From Lasioglossum baleicum (Eukaryota; Arthropoda; Insecta; Hymenoptera; Halictidae): a stretch of 64,000 bases of DNA. The stretch is from positions 4,960,001-5,024,000 of the forward strand of contig NC_134932.1 of assembly GCF_051020765.1 (NCBI RefSeq), given 5' to 3'. The notes below the pieces were generated by a model that worked only from the letters and a program-made list of their open reading frames with translations, ran no database searches and was not told the origin of the DNA. The position numbers and the translations under genes were made by a program. How positions within the stretch are numbered: the first letter of the stretch is position 1; every line of letters begins with the position of its first letter. Below are positions 24,101-32,500 of the stretch, one piece after another.

Positions 24101-26025
24101 TCAGTCACGTTCTTCCGGCGAAGTTAAGTAACAGTATTTGCTTCGCTGTTAAAGCACGGCGGCGCGGCGTGCTGTAGCCAAATCGATTCAAGTTGCGTTG
24201 TAACAGTGATACTGTTTGCCATTAAGTTATAGCGCAACCGAGGTTTCAATGTGCGGTTGGGAATGTGCAAAAGCGAGTCGTTTGATATGCAAAATGGTTG
24301 GAGTTGCTTAAGAAATTGTTGTGCGTGATTGTTAGTGAAAATACAAATGCGTTTACGTACGTTCTGTGCAGTGGTCTTGCAAGACGTCAGGTTGGTTGGA
24401 GCGTCTTTGAACTTCACGATCATGGGGTAGCCTTCGACGATACGCACATTCCTCGGTTCCACTTCTGGAATCTGCGGAAAGAAACGATAGTTTAAGATGC
24501 AGTTGGAGAACGTTGTCGCGCTAACCAGTGCACTGCGAGAGGACGAAGGGAAAAAGGATCGGGTCCCAGGACCGCCATATATTTGCAGTTCCGCGGCGGT
24601 TTGCACTGCCTCAACTCCCGGACAAAGCGTCCACTGTATTCTCGCGGGGTTCGCACGGTAAAATGTTATGTCTGCCGTTACATTCAACTACCGTGGCAAT
24701 AAATGCATTAAAACGCCCTTCCTGCCGTAGGACACTCTTTTCACTGCGGATGGCTCGCGCGTAGGATAACAATACGCGTATGCTTCGTCATCGTTTTGTG
24801 ATCCCCGTTCTCCGCTGCTGCGAGTGTTCCGAGGAGCAGATTCTTTCCACGGTGATCGAATTAGTTACCCTCAACGATCCGTGACACTAGAAATGGTTTA
24901 TACAGTCGGTGTACAAATTATTATATGCAAAAGTGGCTTTCCAAAAATTATAATTTACAAGGTTACATACAGTAATAAACAGACAAACAGACAGACAGAT
25001 AGACAGACAAGAAAGCGAGGTAATAAAAACGTGGTAAAAAGGCATTTTGTAAAACTTTTTTATTTGGAACCTCAATGAAAATTTAAAATATATCTTCTGT
25101 AGATCTATGTTAGTTATACCAACAATAATAATAATAAATAAAACTAACATAGACCTACAAAACATATATTTTAAATTTTCATCGAGGGCCCAAATAAAAA
25201 AGTTTTAAAATATCCCTTTTTTATCTTTGCATGTATAACCTTGTAAATTATAATTTTCGGAATATCTTTTTTGCATATAATTTCGTAAACCAATGCTTCT
25301 AATTGATTACAAAAAATCAGGCAATTTGGTACAATTATAAAAAAGTTATTAGTTTTGAAAAGGTGTACGAACACTTTGTACACCCACTGTAGCTATTTAT
25401 ATATTTCTCCCTAAATTATTTTGACAATTTAAAAATAGTATATCGATGTTCTCGAATAAACTCAAGTTTCTACTGTCACATTTCCGTAGAGATAAAACGA
25501 ATGAACCATGTTCCCGATCTTTGATAGAAATACCTTTTCAGCGTACGCTGCATCCGACAAGGATCCAAACGAATATGTCCTGGCATCGGTTTGATGATCG
25601 CTCAAACTTTCTTCGCTGCCCGCGCTCGGCTCCCGTCTTATCCGAAGCTGCCTAACTTCTTCATATTCTGAAACAACGAGGTCTGGCTTGAAGCACTGTC
25701 ACTGATCACCGCGAGCAAGACAAATTCAGAGCACTCTAACGAAAGTTTTTCGCATTGGGAACGCGGCACGCATTTGCCCCTGGTGGATTTAGTTGTTTCA
25801 CATCGAAAGATGAGCGCAATAAATCTCGAACAAAGCGGAAAGCGAAGGGTGCGGGGCGAGATCGGCTTCGAGTGGCAAAGGGACGAAGGGGGTTGTACGC
25901 GATGGCCACGTTTTCGACAGAGAAAGGGTGGGTCCACGGAAGAACCATAAATCTGCTGATTTACCCGAAACGCCGCTGGCGAATTGCACGGCCAGAAGAG
26001 TCGCGAAAATAGCGAACCGTGTCAT
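14856..26025 (-). CDS. Fasciclin-3-like tandem Ig membrane receptor, 9 exons, complete
   Basis: Spliced CDS of 1731 nt (576 residues plus stop), joined from nine exons: 26025-25965, 24464-24361, 23753-23595, 21809-21578, 20420-20264, 19145-18896, 18798-18549, 17241-17035 and 15166-14856. All junctions are GT-AG and every phase matches. Seen: signal peptide (residues 1-20); five Ig-like domains (about 21-100, 101-184, 186-293, 294-404, 405-509); membrane helix 516-538; basic stop-transfer residues; 38-residue tail with PPPY at 551-554; many NxT/S sites. Domains 3-5 carry four cysteines each (205/218/256/273; 324/333/368/385; 427/441/468/487), domains 1-2 only two. The 'C-x(4)-P-x-G ... G-x-C ... 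G-x-W-x-C' pattern resembles the first Ig domain of insect Fasciclin 3, a homophilic adhesion protein. A role in cell adhesion or surface recognition is inferred. It could instead be an insect-specific Ig receptor family; orthology is unproven. Confidence 0.83.
17035..17241 (-). CDS. Exon 8: first two-thirds of Ig domain 5
   Basis: Phase 1 in (acceptor AAATTTCAG|), phase 1 out (donor GGAG|GTAAGT). It has no in-frame start codon of its own. Encodes 'ILSCKILPNVT', 'HYCRWIRPDG' and 'NTRCELIIG', the same three-cysteine spacing as domains 3 and 4. Confidence 0.83.
17755..18309 (+). mobile_element. Solo LTR, 555 bp, with 5-bp target duplication
   Basis: Begins TGTTGCGG and ends CTTTACA (5'-TG...CA-3'), flanked by identical TAACG duplications at 17750-17754 and 18310-18314. 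Contains a TATA box (GCTATAAAGGC near 17860), an initiator-like TCAGT about 70 bp further on, and AATAAA near the end. It has no internal region, so it is a recombination product of a Gypsy-, Bel/Pao- or Copia-type element. Its promoter direction is opposite to the host Ig gene, in intron 7. Confidence 0.82.
18549..18798 (-). CDS. Exon 7: Ig domain 4
   Basis: Phase 0 in (acceptor GCCTAG|), phase 1 out (donor GCAG|GTAACT). There is no ATG in the correct frame, so simple ORF calling misses it. Encodes 'KCTANAALSYCWFRSPNG', a glycine-rich 'YVGSGLPLGDC' and 'DHGEWTCNVG', the best match in the gene to the Fasciclin 3 domain-1 pattern. Confidence 0.83.
18896..19145 (-). CDS. Exon 6: rest of Ig domain 3 and start of domain 4
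   Basis: Phase 2 in (acceptor TTCCGAACAG|), phase 0 out (donor TTTCAG|GTGATT). Encodes 'LECGLIIRS' and the classic F strand 'DYGAWRC' of domain 3, then the A/B region of domain 4 (ARKVYVKRNDSFQ). The following intron is only 97 nt. Without this exon end, domain 4 would lack its first strands and its B-strand cysteine in exon 7 would be out of frame. Confidence 0.8.
20264..20420 (-). CDS. Exon 5: first half of Ig domain 3
   Basis: Phase 1 in (acceptor GGTTTCAG|), phase 2 out (donor GAACG|GTGCGT). Contains the B-strand cysteine (LLC, residue 205) and 'FCHFTRPDG' (218). The frame reaches a stop soon after the donor, which supports this exon end. Joining to exon 6 makes an arginine codon across the junction. 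Confidence 0.78.
20555..20656 (+). repeat. TTAA-bounded repeat fragment with GTCACCCA palindromes
   Basis: Starts TTAACACGTTGATCGCC, a piggyBac-MITE-like end, and contains two short inverted motifs around 'GTCACCCANATATGG'. No matching right terminus was found, so it is a fragment or a distinct element in intron 4. Confidence 0.5.
20913..21537. mobile_element. Tc1/mariner-type MITE in intron 4
   Basis: Terminal inverted repeats GGGTAAAGTGCCCAAATATG are near-perfect at both ends, each flanked by TA (20911-20912, 21538-21539). The interior has no transposase frame. Its right end is 38 bp beyond the donor of exon 4. Confidence 0.8.
21578..21809 (-). CDS. Exon 4: Ig domain 2
   Basis: Residues 109-185, phase 0 in and phase 1 out, acceptor ACGACAG| and donor |GTAAGT. 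Shows the family signature 'FCQLEDPKG' and 'GSCLYNIS', then 'HEGNWTVVYG' where the F-strand cysteine is valine. Transposons lie close on both sides: a piggyBac-type MITE ends 32 bp upstream of the acceptor and a Tc1/mariner MITE begins 38 bp past the donor. Confidence 0.8.
21846..22084 (+). mobile_element. piggyBac-type MITE, 239 bp, copy 1
   Basis: Bounded by TTAA at 21842-21845 and 22085-22088, with terminal repeats starting CACATTACC and ending GGTAAAGTG. It lies in intron 3 of the Ig receptor gene. Its near end is about 32 bp from the acceptor of exon 4, so the likely branch-point region overlaps the TTAA duplication. Confidence 0.85.
23595..23753 (-). CDS. Exon 3: second half of Ig domain 1
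   Basis: 53 codons, phase 0 to 0, acceptor AATTTCAG| and consensus donor |GTAAGT. Contains cysteine 64 and an F-strand motif 'DSGPWTL', where an Ig domain would normally have the second canonical cysteine; here it is leucine. The exon ends in the linker to domain 2 (YEDREKTEKM). Confidence 0.8.
24361..24464 (-). CDS. Exon 2: first half of Ig domain 1
   Basis: Residues 21-55, phase 1 in and phase 0 out (donor CAGAAC|GTACGT). It carries strands A-C and the first cysteine (residue 49, LTSC). There are two acceptors 7 nt apart: CCGCAG| (exon from 24471) and TTCCAG| (exon from 24464). Only the second keeps frame with exon 1, although the first has the better pyrimidine tract. An unseen small exon upstream, or use of the first site in another isoform, remains possible. 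Confidence 0.68.
24903..25389. mobile_element. Tc1/mariner foldback element in intron 1
   Basis: TA-flanked (24901-24902, 25390-25391). Ends CAGTCGGTGTACAAA and TTTGTACACCCACTG. The interior carries a large hairpin: 'AACTAACATAGACCTACA' and its complement on either side of an AAT repeat. It also contains a CAGA/CAGACAGA simple-repeat stretch. Related by its ends to the element at 50058-50302. Confidence 0.8.
25965..26025 (-). CDS. Exon 1: signal peptide
   Basis: Encodes a short N-terminus with a hydrophobic core (ATLLAVQFA) and a small-residue cleavage region (ASG-VS). It ends in phase 1 at donor TTTCGG|GTAAAT. An in-frame ATG 12 codons upstream (26061) would add a polar extension. I prefer the ATG at 26025 because the hydrophobic core then starts at residue 4, as in a normal signal peptide. 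Confidence 0.75.
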
Positions 26026-26061
26026 ATCGTCCGTATCCGCGGTGTCTTTAAACGAAACCAC

Positions 26062-26082
26062 TGACGAACTGTTTCTTTTATA
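26062..26082 (-). promoter_or_regulatory. Possible core promoter: TATA box and initiator-like site
   Basis: TATAAAAG at 26082-26075 on the minus strand is followed by TCAGT (26064-26060), which resembles the arthropod initiator, 37 nt before the preferred ATG. The TATA-to-TCAGT distance (about 20 nt) is shorter than the usual 30, so the true start site may be about 10 nt further downstream or elsewhere. Confidence 0.3.
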
Positions 26083-26546
26083 TCGAGATAAGAGATATCG
26101 ACGACTTCGCTAGACCGTCGTCGATGTCAGACAACTCTATCGTTCCGCAAACCAACAGCCTTGTCCTCCGGCTAATGCGAATCCGACGCGACGTTTTGTC
26201 CAATAAAATAACGAGCTGCTATCTTAAGTCTCGTGAACGATTATATGTGCAAGGTGAATGCGAGGGAACGCCATGTTACCGGAAAAAGCACTTGATAAAA
26301 AGGATGCATGATACGTCGATCTAACTCTGAACACTGCGGAGATATCGCAGAGGTTATCGGATTAAATTTTTTACAGATATGCTGATTGTTTTATCACACT
26401 TGTATGGATAGAACTCGAGCGAGCAAGGTGAAAATGTTATTAAATGGAAACGTTATTGGTTTCGTAATTGCTAAGATTTCGTGTCGTTCCTTCGATCTAA
26501 TATGTATTCACACGTATTTGCATAACACTTGAGGTAATTACTCAGT

Positions 26547-27292
26547 TCCATCAGCTTCAAAATCAGAACAAATCCTTTCATTCTCGAAATTAGAAAGAAA
26601 TATGTGAAATTCCGTCAGGACAACGCACATTCCATAAAATTTTTCTGGATCCCTTCACACATAGGAGTGTATGGAAATGAAGATGCGGACTCCCTTGCAA
26701 AAGCTGCCACATCTTTTAACTCATTGTCAGCGGACATTCCTCAAGTTCCTCCCACCGATTTTACTTGTCAGCTCAGACTAAAAGGCATTGTCAACACTCG
26801 ATCCTCAATTACTGAGCAAGAAACCATCAAGAGTATACATTATTTCCAAAAGTTCTGCAACCCAAATCAAACTCCCTGGTTTGCTCAAAATTTTGATGAC
26901 TACATTAAAAGGGGTTTTATATCCACAGTAAACCGTATCAGGGCCAATCATTATAATCTCGCTGCCTCTCTGTATGAAGTAAATATTGTTAGTGATCCTA
27001 GTTGTAAGTGTAATTATAGCTCCGAGGACTTAGATCATATTCTATGGCAGTGTCGTCTTTATGATTCCCAAAGAATCAAATTAGTAAATAAGTTGCGCAA
27101 AATTAAGTTTTTTTCTACCATTAAAAGCGGACATTTTCTTTGCTAAACCTAATGTTAAAGCCTGCGAATATATCTTCCAGTTTTTAAACGACTGAATCGG
27201 TTATACTAATAGGCTAACTGTAAGCCTATTGTATAATTGTTAAAGCTGAAATAAACCTGTAATAGGTTTCAGTGGCTCAATAAAAAAGAAAA
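26547..27292 (+). mobile_element. 5'-truncated LINE with RNase H end, 12-bp target duplication
   Basis: An open frame runs from the truncation point to the stop at 27146. It encodes the end of a retrotransposon polyprotein: RNase H motif 'FFWIPSHIGVYGNEDADSLA' and a terminal Cys/His motif (CKC ... DHILWQC). A 3' UTR with AATAAA and an A-rich tail follows. The 12-bp sequence TAATTACTCAGT occurs immediately before (26535-26546) and after (27293-27304), showing a real, 5'-truncated, target-primed insertion. The RNase H plus CCHC arrangement suggests an I/LOA/Jockey-group element. It sits about 500 bp upstream of the Ig receptor gene. The frame is intact within the fragment, so the insertion is not very old, but it lacks a reverse transcriptase. 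Confidence 0.88.
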
Positions 27293-28902
27293 TAATTACT
27301 CAGTGCAAGAAATTACTAATAATAAAACAATCATGATTGATCAAAACATTACAATTGCGTGTTACTGTAGAATGTTTACGCCTTACCAGCTATATAGAAA
27401 GATTAGGATTAAGAAATCGCCTTCCGAGGAGTGTAAGATATCATAATATAGATACCGTTTATAATTATCGTATGAAGATACCGTACTAGATACCGATCTG
27501 GTGTTATCGTTATTTATGCTGATTAAAACGTCACGGTTCAACCTCAAGTTCAACATCAAACACCATACATATACATAAGTTTTAAGAAGCTTGTTGCCTA
27601 TACCTGGTACGTAGGAAGAATCAAAAACAAACCATGCTGGCTTGGTAATATTCAGTCACATTGTTAGGAATTTGAAAGGTTCAAAGATACCTAAGAGTAA
27701 AACTAGTGCATAAAGATTTGGGTCTAGCCATGGCTGTCGCGATAACGTCACAAGCGTCTTAAGGCAGGGGAAAGAGGAATCGATTTCCCGAAGTTACTAA
27801 ATGGAATTTCCTTCTTCGGAGACAGCTTAAGAGTTTTCATTTGACCAGTGATACGTCGAGAAGCTGCATCAAAGGCGGCCATTGTCCGCGATCAACAATT
27901 AGACGACGGTCTAGAAAACTCTATTGGACTGGTCGGTCGCGTAACGTGCAATAAGTCACTGGAATATCGACGGGAGAATAGAATCACGGCGAAGCGAGGC
28001 TCATCGATGCGATATCGGCGATCCCGACTCCCTTCGAATCAGGGACGTCCGTATACGGATTCGTGGAAATCTGGCGTCCTTCCGAAAAGCGTGTGCGGCC
28101 GCGTAGGTGTGGGATCCGAGGAAAATCTGCTGGAAATGATTTCGCCGGTGAATACGCGGGAGGCCGGGCTCACAGAGGGAAGAAGTAACCGGATTATCGT
28201 CGGCGTAAGAGGTGTATCCCGAGTCCTGGGCGCCGGTATCGAAACGGCCCCGCGCGTTCTTGTGAAGTCGGAAAAGCCCATTTCGATGTCCCTTGTGCCA
28301 TCAGGCAATCCCATTTGAGATTAGACGCAGGCGTGAATTGTGTTACCTTCGAGTTTGAGCGGATCAAAGGCAAATTCCCGGTTGGGACGCATACGTACGT
28401 AATTGATATGCCTGATGGGGGTTTCCAAGTCGGATAGTCAATTACCATAATCTTGTTGCGGGGAGAGAGGCCAGTCCCTGTCCGTGCCGATTTCATACGG
28501 CACGCTTGTATACATTGTGGGATGGCAGGATATCAATTGAATCCCGCGGAACGAAAGAAACCGTAGTGTATCCTCCTGACCCGGCGTTATTAGATTCCTC
28601 CGACACCGGCCCGGCGCGCCCTACGTCCGCGTCCTTTCCCTTTCAATTAGCGGACAGGATACACGCGGTATTAATCCGTCTTTCGTCCGCCATTGCGACG
28701 AGTATTCGAACACCGCCGCCATTCAACGAGCGAACGCGTTGCACCTATCTCACGGAATTGGCCCTGCAAACGCGTTAAGAGAGCTTCCAGATCTTCCAAT
28801 AAAAGAATTTGTTTGAATTCGTATCATTAACGTAGGTATTGGACCTTTTCATATACAGACGACTACATAAAAATATATAATTCTCGTTAATATAGTTATT
28901 AT

Positions 28903-29114
28903 TAGACTGCGGATCTTTATGCAAAATAAAAATGTTTGCATTGATTGCCAGACACAGGAGCGATATAAAAATTTAATTCTTCTAATTCTTCTAATTATCT
29001 CACTGGCAATAAGATGAAACTAATACACTGGTGGCCTTAAATCTTTTTAATACCTCCACTGTTTTAAATTGTACGTGCCCATTTTTGTCATAAATGCATA
29101 AAATCCGCAGTCTA
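28903..29114. mobile_element. hAT-like MITE, 212 bp, complete
   Basis: Terminal inverted repeats TAGACTGCGGATCTTTATGC and TGCATAAAATCCGCAGTCTA, flanked by perfect 8-bp duplications GTTATTAT (28895-28902, 29115-29122). The 8-bp duplication and the TAG... ends fit the hAT superfamily. This is the reference copy for the family in this window. Confidence 0.87.
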
Positions 29115-32100
29115 GTTATTATAGTTTAATAGTTCTCCAGAAAAATACACGCCTCGAAATACACGCTTAATTCGCCGTTAAACTGTCGGATTTACGGAAG
29201 CCTCGTTCCCGCCATCCCGCCCGATTATAAACTCAATCGCGAAGCACGTGACCCGCGCACCTGCACGTGCTCCGATTGAAATGTTTAGGCTCTGGCTGTA
29301 TCAATTCGTTCGAGAAGCCTCGTTTTTTATTGGCCGTTAACGAGCAGATATCGCCGGGCAAATGGCCTGGATCAGCCACCGTTCGATCGAAGTCGCGCTT
29401 GGTCCCACGGTGGATTACGTTCGAATTACTTGGCAACGGGGTAATATATTCTTCTTTAAGCATTCGTAATGACCGCGGATCCTGCGAACCGCCTTCTGAC
29501 AAATTGCGGTCCCTTTGATGGCGAGGTACTATACAAGTTCATGATTTCTATAGTAGTAGGTAGTAAATGTCGAAGACTACAATTTCTAAATAAATGCAGT
29601 AAGTCAAGTAATGTTAAATAAAGTTTGTCCACCAATGTACTTCGCAGCACGCGTATGGCAACAAGTTTATCGGAAAGCGATTGTCCACCGTCGGCGACAG
29701 TAAATATCTTTGCGCGACACTTATAGCTGACCGTTTGCGCTGAAAATTGTTTAAACGTGTGTCCGTGTACGTGCCACGGTCGCGCGAAATTCAGCTGGTC
29801 GCAGGACTCCGAGGATAGCTTAATGACCAGCCGTGACAACTTCGCGAACTTTAGTTGTACAGGCCACTCCACTTTAATTGATCAACTGAAATTGAAAAAC
29901 TTATTCAAGACCGTAACCACTTTGGCCGTTCTCCGAGAATTGGAAAATTCTTGCGATTAGAAGAAAGCATGTCTCTTGTCGAATACATCGGCGATAAGAA
30001 ACTCTGTACGCTCTCTGTAGATTCGCCTGGAAACAACCTTCGACGATGTAGGTCATTGTGTTATCTTTTCCGAAATGTCAATGCTACGTAAGCAGGCGAA
30101 TGTGTATTTGTTTCCGACGTGACCGATAAATGGGACATTCGAGCGAGCACAAAGTGACCTCGAGCATAAAATGTTTACCACCATCCATCAAATATATTTC
30201 TATTCTTCGGTCAGCGGAGACCTAATTGGTCCAGTCCGTCGGAGACACGGGCGCAGCCGGTGTTTGCACAACAAATAGCACGACAATGAGCATGAAAATA
30301 TGGTGCCTTTTCTCCGTTTGTTCCATTTTCGACTCGCGCCACTTCAAATGTTTATACCTCGCCGACCGTGCAATAGCCGAGCGATCGCGAAGAAAGGAAA
30401 CTGAAGAATTGCTCGCGGAATCTCTGCGTTAAAGTCAAACAAACGCGACTCGTTTACTTTAAACTCTTATGGCGAATATAATATTATGCCTAACAATTTC
30501 CACATTTCCACGCGCAAGAATATCGTTTATGAATTTAACAATTCGGTGACATTTTTGTCTGATCATGAAAGTGGGGAATAAAATTCTATACAATTTCTGG
30601 TTTTAGGAGTTACGTGGAGAAACTTTCTCTGCCGCATGAAGACGCGCGCGTAAAGGACGAAGACCGGCTCCAACCTCCAGCGTTTTGACAAGCAGGTTAT
30701 CTATTATAATTGAGCACCTTAGATTTTCCTGCGCGGCGTGTTTGCCGGATATCTCGAGAACGTCCGGGAGCGGTAATCCTGGCTCTCCTCTGGTAAGTGT
30801 CCCCATAGCTCACGCGTGGATGATTAACCGCCTAAGCGACGCTCAATGAAAACGGCTCTTTAAAAACGAGCAGCTACTTAAACGTTGTACCTGCGCGACG
30901 CGCGGTTTGCTTCGTGCTCCTTGCGTATGCGGCCCCGATTAGCCACGTTAAATACGGCCGGCCATTTATCAGGGGGCATAATAGAGACGTTACTTTCGCG
31001 CCATATGCTGTCTCCTATACAATAAGCAGCAGCGGCGCAGTTAAATGGCCGTGCCCGCGCGCAATATGTTCCGAAACGCGACAAATAGTCAGGAAAACGG
31101 CTTGCGGAGTGCACAGTTTATATTTACAATAGGACAATGCGTTTTTCGCTCGACGAGGGAGGGGTGAGCCCCGGCAGTTGTGGCCGCAACGGAGAACGGA
31201 CACGCTTCGTCTATGATTCCGGCGCGCAGTGCATCGCAGTCGCTGGATTTCGTGTGTCCTCCCTGTGACGTTAACGATCCGTGAAGATAGATCCGCCCAG
31301 GGCCGAAATATCACGGCAAAAAACCTCAGATAAGTCAAATTTTATCTGCTCGGCCGGAGATCGGTGAACCGATTCGTTGTACGAAGGTCTCGGCACACCA
31401 TGCTGCCCCTGCAAGCTTCTGTCACATGTAGGAGTTGTAGAACGGTTGGCAATGGCTTGCAGCATAGTTTACAAGTCGGAAACAAAATATATTTTAGAAG
31501 AGTTTAAGGTATCAATAAAATTGGCTTTTTATGAGAAAGGTCTTAACAAAGCGGTCCAGATAAATGAATTCCAGGGTGGCGGAGGAATTGAAATGGTTGA
31601 TAACGAAGTGTATATCAATGCGCGAGTGCGAGCTTTTAATCTCGAGGGATTATATCGCGTGACCTTTTAAACAATATTTTAATCGTAGAAAAAATGTTCA
31701 AGCGTGAATCGTGGGGTAGATAATAGTTTTCTCGAATTAAATACTAACGAGAAACGAAATTAGATAGCGATAAGCTCTCTCGAGCGTTGCACGGGTTGCT
31801 ACGCTGGGTCTTTTTCCCTCCCGTTTCAGGCTGCGTTGTTTCTGTTTATCGTAAGAAGGATTTTAGTTGGCTGTTAAAGCAAGAGGATGTATAATTGGGG
31901 CCGATACAGCAGCGACAGTGGCGCCGTTGGAATTTTAAACGTAATCGGCCGCAGATAAACCCCGGGGGAACCGGAAGCGGAGGTCGAACGCAGCGACGGC
32001 ACGAGAGCGAATACAAAAGTGCCTCGTATTTCGGTCTCGTTTCTAAATTAGTGGGATCGAGATCTAACATTCTATCCGCGTTCCCGAAAGTGAAAAACAT

Positions 32101-32270
32101 CGTAGATCCGCGATCGCGATTGTTGTTACAGAAACTGTTTTGCGCTCCACGCAATAATACGTATCGTTCATCTAAACAAATAATGCTTATACTAGCGTCA
32201 CGAACGTGTGAAAGCAAACTTTCGGGGGGGAATTGTAACGGAGGTATCCGATATCTGCAACATTAATTAT

Positions 32271-32310
32271 TAGACTGCGGTTGTTTGTGCGGAACTCAAA
32301 TTTTCTAGGT
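32271..32310 (+). repeat. hAT-like MITE terminal fragment
   Basis: TAGACTGCGG followed by a partly matching TTGTTTGTGCGG. It lies about 85 bp in front of the dispersed repeat at 32357. Confidence 0.4.
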
Positions 32311-32356
32311 CTACTTCGAAAAACATATTGGGTGGCAAATATGTGTAGATTATTAT

Positions 32357-32500
32357 ATCGATCGTATTTATTGTTAATATTAAATTACTAATGCTTTCGG
32401 CGCAAAGGTTCGATCATTTGTTACTTGATTTACAAAGCAATTTTGCAAATTACTAAAGTAGTTCCGACGCTTCGATCTTTATTCAGATCATCTTCAGAGG
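32357..32500. repeat. Dispersed repeat with hammerhead-like core, copy A
   Basis: Shares 'TATCGATCGTA', 'AATGCTTTCGGCGC', 'AGCAATTTTGCAAATT' and a final hairpin-containing segment with copies at 43172 and 51714. Read on the minus strand it contains CTGAAGATGATCT, a hairpin, then GATCGAAGCGTC, resembling the end of Penelope-like elements that carry hammerhead motifs. Confidence 0.55.

Noticed and set aside
27848..28318. 156-codon plus-strand frame
   Set aside because: Matched by a long frame on the opposite strand, low-information sequence, no splice sites or domain noted.
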